DNA from: Betaproteobacteria bacterium
GTDB lineage: Bacteria > Pseudomonadota > Gammaproteobacteria > Burkholderiales > SG8-39
Length of the DNA: 11,533 bases
Assembly (NCBI GenBank): GCA_011391295.1
Contig: JAABQT010000024.1
Location: 1-11,533, forward strand
Direction of reading: 5' to 3'
The number at the start of each line of letters is the position of its first letter. Positions within the stretch are counted from its first letter, which is position 1. Both the position numbers and the translations under genes were made by a program. Below the pieces are notes generated by a model. It did not search any database. It worked only from the letters and a program-made list of their open reading frames with translations, and was not told where the DNA came from. Below, piece after piece: positions 1-7,588 of this stretch.

Positions 1-1106
1 TACCGGCCGGGGTCTGTGTGGATTTCGACCCTGCCGCCACATTGGGGCGTGCGCGTGCCAATACCATGGACCGCTACAGCCAGCTTGGCGTGACTGCCGG
101 CCTGGCCGCGTGGCGCGACGCCGGGCTCGCTGAAACCCCGGACGGGGACCGGGACGACTGGGGCGTCGCCTGGGGCACATCGCTCGGCGGCACGCTGACC
201 TTCGAACGCGGCCACCGCGAGCTGTTCCTTGCCGGCCGCGATCGCCTGCCGCCGCTGACCGTGGTGCAGGCGATGACCAACGCCTGCGCCGCGCATCTTG
301 CGATCGGCTTTGGCCTGGGCGGCGCCTGCTCCACCTATTCCGTGGCCTGTGCCTCGGCGGCCATCGCCATTGGCGAGGGAATGCGCCGCGTTCGCTCGGG
401 CCGCGCGCCGGTGGTGCTGGTGGGTGGATCGGACGCGCCGCTCGCGTTCGGCGTGATCCGCGCCTGGATGGCGTTACAGGTGCTCGCCCCGGGTGACGAC
501 AAGACCGCGGCCAGCGCCTGCCGCCCGTTTCAGACCGCGCGCGCCGGGCTGGTGCTCGCCGAGGGCGCGGCGGCGTTGGTGCTCGAGGATTGGGAGCGCG
601 CCGAGCAGCGCGGGGCGCGCATCTATGCCGAGCTGGCCGGATTCGGCGAGTCCTGCGATCGCAGCAATCTGGTGCGTCCGGACCGCGACGGCCAGGTGCG
701 CGCGATGCGCGCGGCGCTGGCCGATGCCGGCATGCAGCCCGCCCAGGTGGATTACGTGAATGCCCACGCCACCGGCACGCGCGAAGGCGACGCGGTCGAA
801 ATCGCCGCGCTGACCGCAGCGCTGGGAACCGATGCCGCAGGCGTCGTCGTGAGCGCGACCAAGTCTGCGCTCGGTCACCCGCTGGGCGCCGCGGGCGGGA
901 TCGAAGCGGTGGTCACGGTGCTCGCGCTGCATCAGGGCGCCGTTCCGCCCACCCTGGGCGATGTGGCGGGGCTGGATCCGGAATGCGCGGGCGTAGCACA
1001 CGTCATCGGCAGCGCACGCAAAGGCCATCGGCTGCGTGCGGCCCTGTCCAATTCCTTCGCCTTCGGCGGCAGCAACGCGGTGCTGGCGTTCCGCGCCACC
1101 GCATGA
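1..1106 (+). CDS. beta-ketoacyl-ACP synthase, FabF/KAS II-like (5' end outside window)
   Basis: Decarboxylative condensing enzyme that extends an ACP-bound chain with malonyl-ACP, acting in the cytoplasm. The thiolase-fold catalytic triad is intact. Counting residues from the GTG at position 18, the nucleophile is Cys111 in VACASA, followed by His250 in NAHATGT and His287 in KSALGHPLGAAGG; the C-terminal glycine-rich NSFAFGGSNAV is present. About 362 residues are seen against 400-420 for the family. The frame is open back to the left edge and the N-terminal VVVTG-type strand is missing, so the gene starts upstream and the GTG at 18 is not a real start. In APE clusters (family knowledge) a stand-alone homodimeric ketosynthase, ApeR, accompanies the ApeO/ApeC pair; this gene could fill that role, though ApeR usually lies at the other end of the cluster. 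Ketosynthase identity is firm, the specific role is inferred. Confidence 0.93.
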   Translation, partial: PAGVCVDFDPAATLGRARANTMDRYSQLGVTAGLAAWRDAGLAETPDGDRDDWGVAWGTSLGGTLTFERGHRELFLAGRDRLPPLTVVQAMTNACAAHLAIGFGLGGACSTYSVACASAAIAIGEGMRRVRSGRAPVVLVGGSDAPLAFGVIRAWMALQVLAPGDDKTAASACRPFQTARAGLVLAEGAAALVLEDWERAEQRGARIYAELAGFGESCDRSNLVRPDRDGQVRAMRAALADAGMQPAQVDYVNAHATGTREGDAVEIAALTAALGTDAAGVVVSATKSALGHPLGAAGGIEAVVTVLALHQGAVPPTLGDVAGLDPECAGVAHVIGSARKGHRLRAALSNSFAFGGSNAVLAFRATA

Positions 1107-1150
1107 TTGAACCCGGCGAGGGCAGCGGCTAAACTGCCGGACCGGAAACC
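1107..1150 (+). other. 44-nt spacer with a nine-codon ORF and a weak inverted repeat
   Basis: This is the longest gap between genes in the window. An ATG at 1103 overlaps the ketosynthase stop (ATGA) and opens a nine-codon ORF ending in TAA at 1130-1132. A perfect 5-bp inverted repeat, GGCAG (1121-1125) and CTGCC (1134-1138), flanks an 8-nt loop containing that TAA. No T-run follows, so it is not a convincing intrinsic terminator, and no -35/-10 pair is evident. It may tune translation of the following ACP gene or be coincidental in GC-rich DNA. Confidence 0.3.
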
Positions 1151-1450
1151 ATGGCCAGCATTCCCCTCAGCGCGCAGTTCGCGCCCTCCGCAGACCCGGT
1201 CCTGATGCAGGAACTGGCCGGGCTGATCACTGCCGAGCTCAACCTCGACGTGCCCCCCGGCGACATCGCGCCGGAAGCGCCGCTGTACGGAGAAGGCCTC
1301 GGCCTCGATTCCATCGACATCCTGGAGCTGGCGCTGGTGGTGTCTCGGCGCTACGGCGTGCGCCTGCGTTCCGACCACGAGGACAACACGGTGATTTTCG
1401 GCTCCCTGTCCAACCTCGCCCGCTTCATCGCGCAGAACCGCACGAAGTGA
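1151..1450 (+). CDS. acyl carrier protein
   Basis: Small carrier that holds the growing chain on a 4'-phosphopantetheine arm. The attachment motif GLDSID is clear, with Ser54 as the modified residue, inside a typical acidic four-helix ACP of 99 residues. Helix II continues as ILELALVVSRRYGV, and the C-terminal helix is FGSLSNLARFIAQN. The ATG at 1151 has GGAAACC just upstream and is preferred; an internal ATG at 1205 would give 81 residues, closer to a standard ACP length, so the first 18 residues may be an extra tail or the start may be wrong. The stop overlaps the next start as GTGA. APE clusters usually encode two adjacent ACPs (ApeE and ApeF); only one lies in the window, and a second could be upstream of the left edge. 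Confidence 0.93.
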   Translation: MASIPLSAQFAPSADPVLMQELAGLITAELNLDVPPGDIAPEAPLYGEGLGLDSIDILELALVVSRRYGVRLRSDHEDNTVIFGSLSNLARFIAQNRTK

Positions 1451-2115
1451 AGCCGGCGCGCACTGGCCGCTGGCTCGCGCTGCTGATCGCGCTTGCGTTG
1501 GGCTATGCATTGATCGCACATCTTTTTACCACCACATCGCAACCGACCGCCCTGGGTGCCGCGGCGTCGACCGCGCCCTGGGCGCTGCTGGCGCTGGTCG
1601 TTACCTGGCGCTCGGCCCACCGCCTGCTGGCGCTCGCCGGCTGCGCCCTGCTGGTGGTGCTGGCGTGGTTTTTCTGGCCGTGGCTCGAGCGCAATACCGC
1701 GTGGGTGTACTACCTGCAGCACGTCGTCATGTTCCTCGCCCTGGGAGCCGCATTCGGCGTCAGCCTGCGCCCGGGGCAGGAGGCGCTGTGCACGCGCTTC
1801 GCGCGCGTGGTCGAGGGCACGCTGAGTCCGCGGGGCGAGTCGTACTCGCGTCAAGTCACCGTGGCCTGGGCCGTGTTCTGCGCCACCATCGTCGCGCTCT
1901 CGACGCTGCTGTTCTTTTTCGCGCCACGCGCGGCCTGGTCGGTGTTCGCCAACCTGCTGACCCTGCCGCTGGTGGGCACGATGTTCGTCGCCGAATCCAT
2001 GGTGCGCGTGCGCGTCTGCCCGGAACTGGGCCACGGCGGCGTGCTGCGCGATGCAGTGCGCAGCGTGCAGGCATTTCTGGACAGCGGCGTGCGCTCGACG
2101 CCCAGGCCCCGATAG
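1447..2115 (+). CDS. inner-membrane protein, COG4648 type, of polyene clusters
   Basis: Polytopic membrane protein of 222 residues with about six hydrophobic helices (near residues 10-27, 36-53, 58-78, 86-105, 136-157 and 162-182). Between helices 4 and 5 is a cytoplasm-like segment (about 106-135) rich in Arg and Glu, with LRPGQEALCTRFAR and LSPRGESYSRQ. From memory, this matches the COG4648 family, found next to the ACP and AMP-ligase genes in APE and xanthomonadin clusters (ApeG position); its biochemical role is not established. The start is the GTG at 1447, overlapping the ACP stop by 4 nt, which suggests translational coupling. The last 30 residues or so form a short soluble tail. Membrane topology is supported by hydrophobicity; family assignment rests on pattern and context. 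Confidence 0.8.
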   Translation: MKPARTGRWLALLIALALGYALIAHLFTTTSQPTALGAAASTAPWALLALVVTWRSAHRLLALAGCALLVVLAWFFWPWLERNTAWVYYLQHVVMFLALGAAFGVSLRPGQEALCTRFARVVEGTLSPRGESYSRQVTVAWAVFCATIVALSTLLFFFAPRAAWSVFANLLTLPLVGTMFVAESMVRVRVCPELGHGGVLRDAVRSVQAFLDSGVRSTPRPR

Positions 2116-2144
2116 CCGGCGGCGCCGGCGCTACGGCCACGGGC

Positions 2145-3488
2145 ATGGCCAGCGCTCCCCTCATCGCCGCGCCGGCAGGACTCGCGCACGTCGCCTGGTG
2201 CGACGGCCGGCCGGTCAGCGCAGCGCAGTACCTGGCCGACGCGGCGCACCTGGCGGCGCTGCTGCCCGAGCGGCGGCACGTGCTCAACGCCTGCGCGAAC
2301 CGCTACCGTTTTGCCGTCGGGCTCGGGGCGGCGTTGTTGCGCGCTCAAGTGACGCTGCTGCCGCCCAACCACACATCGGAGACCGTACGCTGGCTGCGCG
2401 AGTTCGCCGCCGATGCCTACGTGCTCACCGACGATGCGCAAGCGGCAATCGATCTGCCGCGGCTCGAGTTCCCCGAGTCCCCGGCGAGCGCGCCGGCTGC
2501 GCCCGGCGTGCCCGAGATCGACGAGCAGCAGCTGTGCGCGATCGTGTTCACCTCCGGTTCGACCGGCGCGCCGGTGCCGAATCGCAAGCACTGGGGCGCT
2601 CTGGTGCGCAACGTTCGCGGCGCGCTCGCGCGGCTCGGCCTGTCTGCGGCCCGGCCGGCCGCGATCCTCGGCACGGTGCCACCGCAGCATATGTACGGAT
2701 TCGAATCCACCGTGCTCGCCGCCCTGCAGGGCGGTGGCGCGCTGTGCGCGGAACGGCCGTTTTACCCGAGCGACGTGTGCGCGGCGCTGGAGCGCTTGCC
2801 GCGGCCGCGCCTGCTGGTGACGACACCCTTCCACCTGCGCGCGCTGCTCGACGATGTGGCGCAGCCGCCGCCTGCGGAACTTCTGCTGTGTGCGACCGCC
2901 CCGCTCAGCGCTGAACTCGCCCGGCGGGCGGAGGCGCGTTTTGGCGCCGAGCTGCTCGAGATCTACGGCTGTACCGAAACCGGCCAGATCGCGACTCGCA
3001 ACACGGCGCGTGAGGCCGAGTGGCGCACGCTACCCGGTGTGCAAGTCGAGTTGCGCGACGGGCGTGCCTGGGCCAGCGGCGGCCACGTCGAGGAGCGCAC
3101 CGCGATCGGAGATGTGATCGAGGTGCTCGCGCCGGACCGCTTTCTCCTGCATGGGCGCATCTCCGACATGGTGAACGTTGCCGGCAAGCGCTCCTCGCTT
3201 GAATTCCTGAACGCGCAGCTGTTGGCCATCGAGGGCGTCATCGACGGGGTGTTCTACATGCCCGACGACGACACGCCCGGCGGCATTACGCGGCTCCGCG
3301 CCTTCGTCGTCGCCCCCGGCTTGGACCGCGAACAGTTGCTGGCGCGCCTGCGTGAGCGCATCGATGCGGCTTTCCTGCCGCGCCCGCTGGTGCTGCTGGA
3401 GCGGCTGCCGCGGGCCCCCAGCGGCAAATTGCCGCGCGAGGCGCTGCGCGCGCTGGCGCACGCGCATGCGCGCAACGGCAAGACATGA
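2145..3488 (+). CDS. AMP-forming acyl/aryl-ACP synthetase (ANL superfamily)
   Basis: Adenylates a carboxylic acid and passes it to a thiol, here probably loading the aromatic starter (a hydroxybenzoate- or coumarate-like acid, inferred) onto the ACP encoded two genes upstream. Adenylation motifs are in order: TSGSTGAPVPNRKHW (136-150), YGCTETGQ (274-281), GRISDMVNVAGKR (337-349) and APSGKLPRE with the catalytic Lys428. At 447 residues it is compact against 500-550 for typical acyl-CoA ligases, mainly through a short N-terminal region, as in the cluster-specific ApeH type (family knowledge). The reading frame is open far upstream through the membrane-protein gene, but conserved sequence begins near MASAPLI, so ATG 2145, 29 nt after the previous stop, is the sensible start. 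The stop overlaps the next start (ATGA). Substrate cannot be read from the sequence. Confidence 0.92.
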   Translation: MASAPLIAAPAGLAHVAWCDGRPVSAAQYLADAAHLAALLPERRHVLNACANRYRFAVGLGAALLRAQVTLLPPNHTSETVRWLREFAADAYVLTDDAQAAIDLPRLEFPESPASAPAAPGVPEIDEQQLCAIVFTSGSTGAPVPNRKHWGALVRNVRGALARLGLSAARPAAILGTVPPQHMYGFESTVLAALQGGGALCAERPFYPSDVCAALERLPRPRLLVTTPFHLRALLDDVAQPPPAELLLCATAPLSAELARRAEARFGAELLEIYGCTETGQIATRNTAREAEWRTLPGVQVELRDGRAWASGGHVEERTAIGDVIEVLAPDRFLLHGRISDMVNVAGKRSSLEFLNAQLLAIEGVIDGVFYMPDDDTPGGITRLRAFVVAPGLDREQLLARLRERIDAAFLPRPLVLLERLPRAPSGKLPREALRALAHAHARNGKT

Positions 3489-3772
3489 GTGCCGCGAAGC
3501 TGCATTTCCCGGCGACGCACCCGGCGTTCGCCGGTCATTTTCCCGGCGCGCCCATGGTGCCGGGCGCGCTCCTGCTCGCTGAAGCGCTCGCGGCGCTCGG
3601 CATCGCAGGAGGCCCACTGGAAATCGCCTCCGCGAAATTCCTGCGTCCGGTCGGGCCGGACACAGTCGTCGAAGCGCGTTGCGAGGAAACCACTGCCGGC
3701 GCGCAACGCCTGGAACTCCGGGCGGCAGGCGAACTCGTCGCGACCGCGGTGCTCAAGCGGGTGCCGGCATGA
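3485..3772 (+). CDS. short FabA/FabZ-like hotdog dehydratase (ApeI-like)
   Basis: A 95-residue hotdog-fold protein related to 3-hydroxyacyl-ACP dehydratases, which remove water to create the polyene double bonds. The signature HPAFAGHFPGAPMVPGALLL (12-31) includes the active-site His18. In FabZ and FabA the catalytic acid lies 14 residues after that His; here that position is Ala32 and the nearest acid is Glu33, one residue later. The protein is much shorter than FabZ (about 145-150) and lacks the N-terminal LPHR strand. In the characterised APE pathway two small hotdog proteins (ApeI and ApeP) form a heterodimeric dehydratase, and the partner candidate here is the gene at 11089. Coupled by 4-nt overlaps to the ligase upstream and the acyltransferase downstream. 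Hotdog family is firm, activity alone is uncertain. Confidence 0.86.
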   Translation: MSAAKLHFPATHPAFAGHFPGAPMVPGALLLAEALAALGIAGGPLEIASAKFLRPVGPDTVVEARCEETTAGAQRLELRAAGELVATAVLKRVPA

Positions 3773-4656
3773 GCGCCGCGTGGCGCCAACGCCCGGAACG
3801 CAGCCGGCGCTGGGTGCTGCGGCTCATGAGCTGGATCGCGCTGCGCCTGGGCAGGCGCGCCGCGCGCCTGGTGCTGCACGCGGTGACCGCGTATTTCCTG
3901 CTGTTCGCGCCCGTCGCCCGGGGCGCCTCGCGCCGGTACCTGGGGCGTGCCTTGGGGCGGCCGGCGACGCTGGCCGACCTGTACCGGCATTTCTACTGCT
4001 TTGCCGCGACTGTCCTGGACCGCGTCTACCTGCTGCACGAGCGCTTCGAGCTGTTCGAGATCGAAGTGCACGGCGAGGCGCCGCTGCGCGAGCAGATGCG
4101 GCGCGGCGCGGGCGCCCTGCTCGCGGGCGCGCACCTGGGAAGCTTCGAGGCGCTGCGCGCCCGCGGCCGGAATAGCACGGGAATGCGCGTGTCGATGGTG
4201 ATGTACGAGGACAACGCGCGCATGCTGAACGAGACGCTCGCCGCCATCAGCCCGGCCGCGCGCCAGGACGTGATCGCGCTGGGCAACGTCGATTCGATGC
4301 TGCGCGTGCGCGACTGCCTGGCCGAGGGCGGCGCCGCGGGCGTGCTGTGCGACCGCGGGCTGGGCGACGACGAGGCGATCGAGCTTCCCTTTCTGGGCGC
4401 ACCGGCGCGTTTTCCGCTCGGGCCGATGCGCATGGCCGCCCTGCTGCGCTGCCGGGTGTGGTTCATGGCCGGCCTGTACCTCGGTGGCAAGCGCTACGCC
4501 TTGCGCTTCGAGCCCATCGCCGACTTCGCCGCCGCGCCTCCGACCCCCGCTGGCGCGGTGGCAGCCTACGTCGCCTGCCTGGAGCGCCATTGCCGCGCGG
4601 CGCCCTACAACTGGTTCAATTTCTATGATTTCTGGGACCATGGCCCGACGCACTGA
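3769..4656 (+). CDS. LpxL/HtrB-family acyltransferase
   Basis: Membrane-associated acyltransferase of 295 residues related to the late lipid A acyltransferases. The catalytic H-x4-E motif is His122 and Glu127 in GAHLGSFEALR. Other family signatures are LPFLGAPARFPLGP (206-219) and the C-terminal YNWFNFYDFW (280-289). The N-terminus is strongly basic with a hydrophobic stretch (about 32-50), consistent with inner-face membrane association. In APE clusters the equivalent domain is often fused to a family 2 glycosyltransferase; here it stands alone. It probably transfers the polyene acyl chain from ACP to a lipid or glycolipid acceptor (inferred). The ATG at 3769 overlaps the dehydratase stop by 4 nt and is chosen over in-frame upstream codons because those would lie inside the dehydratase gene. 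Confidence 0.9.
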   Translation: MSAAWRQRPERSRRWVLRLMSWIALRLGRRAARLVLHAVTAYFLLFAPVARGASRRYLGRALGRPATLADLYRHFYCFAATVLDRVYLLHERFELFEIEVHGEAPLREQMRRGAGALLAGAHLGSFEALRARGRNSTGMRVSMVMYEDNARMLNETLAAISPAARQDVIALGNVDSMLRVRDCLAEGGAAGVLCDRGLGDDEAIELPFLGAPARFPLGPMRMAALLRCRVWFMAGLYLGGKRYALRFEPIADFAAAPPTPAGAVAAYVACLERHCRAAPYNWFNFYDFWDHGPTH

Positions 4657-5221
4657 TTGCCTCCTGCTCGCGGCGCTGCTCGCCTGGCCACTCGGCGCGG
4701 CGGCGGCGGAACCCTGGACCCTGGAGCGCCTGATGCAGGGCCTCGCACACACGCGCGCGGCGCGCGCCAGTTTCGTGGAAAAGAAGACCGTGCGCATCCT
4801 CGAGCAACCGCTGGTCGCCTCCGGCGAGCTCAGCTTCACGGCGCCCGACCGGCTGGAGAAGCGCACCCTGCGCCCGCGGCCGGAGCTGTTGCTGCTACAG
4901 GGCGACACCCTGACCCTGGAGCGGGCCGGCCAAACCACGCGGCTCGACCTGCGCAGCCACCCCGAGGTGGCGGCGTTCACCGAGAGCATCCGTGGCACGC
5001 TGGCGGGCGATCGCCAGGCCCTGGAGCGCAACTACCTGCTCTCGCTCCAGGGCAGCGAAGCCTCGTGGGTGCTGACGCTGATCCCGGCCGACGCCGCGAT
5101 GCGCGCGCTGGTCGAACGCGTGCGCATCGCCGGGCGGCACGCCGATCTCTCGGTGATCGAGATCCAGCAGGCGAACGGGGACAGTTCGCTGATGAGCGTG
5201 CAGCGCCTGCCGGCACCATGA
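4640..5221 (+). CDS. periplasmic LolA-like lipoprotein-carrier-fold protein
   Basis: Exported protein of 193 residues. A classical signal peptide covers about residues 1-23 (Arg-rich start, leucine core, AAA before EPW). The mature part has LolA features: an early ARASFVEKKTV segment (41-51), alternating strands such as GELSFTAPDRLEKRTLRP, and LLLQGDTLTLE. LolA folds bind acyl chains in a hydrophobic cavity, so in this context it likely shuttles the lipid-linked polyene, or helps its release, between the exporter and the outer membrane (ApeL position; inferred). The ATG at 4640 gives the compact signal peptide and overlaps the acyltransferase by 17 nt; an in-frame ATG at 4625 would add five residues (MISGT). 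The stop overlaps the exporter start by 4 nt. Confidence 0.86.
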   Translation: MARRTDCLLLAALLAWPLGAAAAEPWTLERLMQGLAHTRAARASFVEKKTVRILEQPLVASGELSFTAPDRLEKRTLRPRPELLLLQGDTLTLERAGQTTRLDLRSHPEVAAFTESIRGTLAGDRQALERNYLLSLQGSEASWVLTLIPADAAMRALVERVRIAGRHADLSVIEIQQANGDSSLMSVQRLPAP

Positions 5222-7581
5222 CGCGGCGCGCGCGGCTGCCCCTCGCAGCGTGGCTCGCCACGATCGCAACCGCGGCGGCGGTTGTCGCCGGCGCGCGCTA
5301 CACCGCGGACCTGTCGGCGTTCCTGCCCCGCTCGCCCAGCGCCACGCAGCAGTTGCTGGTTGACCAGCTGCGCGACGGCGCGCTCGGGCGCGTGGTGCTG
5401 ATCGCCATCGAAGGGGAAAGCGCGCCTGCGCGCGCCGCACTGTCGCGCGCACTGGCCACCGCGTTGCGCTCGGATGCGAGATTTTCTTACGTAGCCAACG
5501 GCGCGGCGGACGGCACGGAACGCGAGCGCGAGGTGTTGTTCGAGCATCGCTATCTGCTCAGCCAGCAGGTGAATCCGGAACGCTTCGCGCCACCGGGGCT
5601 GCGCGCAGCGCTCGCCGACACGCTGGACCTCGTGGCCTCGTCGGCCGGCGCGCTGGCGCAGTCGGTGCTCGCGCGCGACCCCACCGGGGAGCTGCACGCG
5701 CTGCTCGAGACGCAGCTGTCCGGGGCCGCCCGCCCCGCCTATGCCGGCGGCGTATGGTCCTCGCGCGACGGCGAGCGCGCCCTGCTGGTGGCGCATACCG
5801 CCGCCGCGGGCGCCGACACGGATGCGCAGGAAAGCGCGCACGCGGCGGTGCGCGCGGCATTCGCGGCCGCTGCGGCGAACTCGCCGGTGCCGCAAGCGCG
5901 GCTGCGCATGACCGGCGCAGGTGTCTTCGCTGTCGAGTCGCGTGCGCAGATCAAGGACGAAGCGTTGCGCGTCTCGATGCTCGGCATACTGCTCATCGGC
6001 GCCCTGTTGCTCGCGGCATATCGCTCGTTCGTCGCGCTGGCGCTGGGCCTGCTGCCGGTCCTGACCGGCGCCCTCGTCGGCGTGGCTGCGGTAGCCGCCG
6101 GATTCGGCGTGGTGCATGGCATCACGCTGGGCTTTGGCGCCACGCTGATCGGCGAATCGGTGGATTACGCCATCTACCTTTTCGTGCAGACCGGCAATGC
6201 CGCTGCCGATGCCGACCGGCGCGGAGCGTGGATCCGTGATTTCTGGCCCACCATCCGCCTCGGCGTGCTCACCTCGATCCTGGGTTTTGCGTCCATGCTG
6301 CTGTCGGGGTTCCCCGGTCTTTCGCAGCTCGGGATGTACTCGGTCTGCGGACTGGTCGCCGCGGCGCTGTTTACACGCTACGTGCTGCCCGGATTCCTGC
6401 CGGCGGGCTTTGGCGTGCACGATCTCACACCTCTGGGCACCCGGCTCGAGCGCGCCGTGGCGCTCGCGGGCCGCGGTCGCTGGCTGGTGCCCGCGCTCGC
6501 GCTCGCCGCCGCCGTGACCCTCCTGGCGCAGCGTGAATCGCCCTGGGCGCAGGACCTGTCGGCGTTGAGCACCGTACGCACCGAGGACCAGCTCTACGAC
6601 GGCAAGCTGCGCGCCGATCTCGGTGCGGCGGATGCGCGCTACCTGGTCGTGACCTCCGGCAGCGACGCCGAGGCGGCGCTCGGCGCGGCGGAACGTGCCG
6701 CGCAGGCCCTGCGCCCGCTGGTTGCGGCAGGCGTGATCTCCGGATTCGACAGCCCGGCGCGTTACCTGCCAAGCGTGGCGACGCAGCGTGCGCGCGCCGC
6801 CAGCCTCCCGGGGCCGGGCGAACTGCGTGCGCGCCTACGGCAAGCCTTGCACGGCATGCCATTGCGCGCGCAGCGGCTGGAGGAGTTCGTTGCAGACGTG
6901 GCGCGTGCGCGCAGCGGCCCGGGCCTGCAGCGCGCGGATCTCGAAGGCACGGCAATGGGCGTGGCGCTCGACGGCCTGCTGCTGAGGCGGACCGGGGATT
7001 GGCAGGCACTGCTGCCGTTGCGCGCCCCCACCAGCGGACCCGGAGCACTGCATATCGATGCCGCGCGCGTGCGCGACGCGCTCGCCGGCAGCGGCGCGCT
7101 GTTCCTCGACCTGAAAGCCGAGGCCAACGCGCTGTACACGGGCTATCTCGGGGAGGCGATCGTGCTCTGCGCCGCGGGTCTGGTCGCCGTGCTCGTGCTG
7201 CTCCTGTTCGTGCTGCGCTCCGCGCTGCGCGTTTGGCGCGTGGCCGCGCCGCTTGGCGCCGCGGTGCTGGTCTGCGCCGCCGTCCTGGCCGTGGCCGGCC
7301 AGACCTTCACCCTGCTGCACCTGGTGGGCTTCCTCCTGGTGGTGGCAATCGGTTCGAATTACGCTCTGTTCTTCGACCGCAGCGCGGATCGCGGTGCGCC
7401 GGCGCCTGTCGTGCTCGCCTCGCTCGCGCTCGCCAACGCAACCACGGTCATCGGCTTCGGCGTGCTCGCCTCCTCCAGCGTGCCGGTGCTGCGCGCCATC
7501 GGTTCCACCGTTGCGCTCGGCACCCTGCTTGCCCTGCTGTTCGCGGCGCTGCAGGCGGGCCGGCGCGCCAATGGGCGATAA
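5218..7581 (+). CDS. MMPL/RND-family exporter (COG4258 type)
   Basis: Large inner-membrane transporter, 787 residues. Architecture is the two-half RND plan: helix 1 at about 8-26, a periplasmic domain (27-250), a helix bundle at 254-395, a further helix near 421-437, a second periplasmic domain (438-640), and a final bundle (645-785). The first half carries GESVDYAIYL (312-321) with Asp316 at the usual proton-relay helix 4 position. The matching place in the second half reads GSNYALFFD, with Asn714 instead of the Asp common in MMPL proteins. Family members export lipids, glycolipids or polyenes; in APE/xanthomonadin clusters this is the pigment exporter (ApeM position). The start ATG at 5218 overlaps the LolA-like stop; the open frame further upstream is not conserved-looking sequence. 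Confidence 0.92.
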   Translation: MTRRARLPLAAWLATIATAAAVVAGARYTADLSAFLPRSPSATQQLLVDQLRDGALGRVVLIAIEGESAPARAALSRALATALRSDARFSYVANGAADGTEREREVLFEHRYLLSQQVNPERFAPPGLRAALADTLDLVASSAGALAQSVLARDPTGELHALLETQLSGAARPAYAGGVWSSRDGERALLVAHTAAAGADTDAQESAHAAVRAAFAAAAANSPVPQARLRMTGAGVFAVESRAQIKDEALRVSMLGILLIGALLLAAYRSFVALALGLLPVLTGALVGVAAVAAGFGVVHGITLGFGATLIGESVDYAIYLFVQTGNAAADADRRGAWIRDFWPTIRLGVLTSILGFASMLLSGFPGLSQLGMYSVCGLVAAALFTRYVLPGFLPAGFGVHDLTPLGTRLERAVALAGRGRWLVPALALAAAVTLLAQRESPWAQDLSALSTVRTEDQLYDGKLRADLGAADARYLVVTSGSDAEAALGAAERAAQALRPLVAAGVISGFDSPARYLPSVATQRARAASLPGPGELRARLRQALHGMPLRAQRLEEFVADVARARSGPGLQRADLEGTAMGVALDGLLLRRTGDWQALLPLRAPTSGPGALHIDAARVRDALAGSGALFLDLKAEANALYTGYLGEAIVLCAAGLVAVLVLLLFVLRSALRVWRVAAPLGAAVLVCAAVLAVAGQTFTLLHLVGFLLVVAIGSNYALFFDRSADRGAPAPVVLASLALANATTVIGFGVLASSSVPVLRAIGSTVALGTLLALLFAALQAGRRANGR

Positions 7582-7588
7582 TCGCGGC

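Noticed and set aside
1121..1138. Inverted repeat as an intrinsic terminator before the ACP
   Set aside because: The stem is only 5 bp and no T-run follows; a terminator here would separate the ACP from its operon.
1665..2144. In-frame upstream extension of the AMP ligase
   Set aside because: The frame is open, but it overlaps the COG4648-type membrane protein gene and reads as Arg/Ala-rich shadow sequence; conserved ligase sequence begins at ATG 2145.
3535..5031. 498-residue open frame on the minus strand
   Set aside because: It lies antisense to the hotdog, acyltransferase and LolA-like genes, has low-complexity Arg/Ala/Gly-rich sequence with no recognisable motif, and is what strong GC bias at third codon positions produces opposite real genes.
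5032..6420. 462-residue open frame on the minus strand opposite the exporter
   Set aside because: Composition rich in Arg, Gln, His and Gly with no domain signature; the plus strand encodes a clear MMPL transporter over the same bases.
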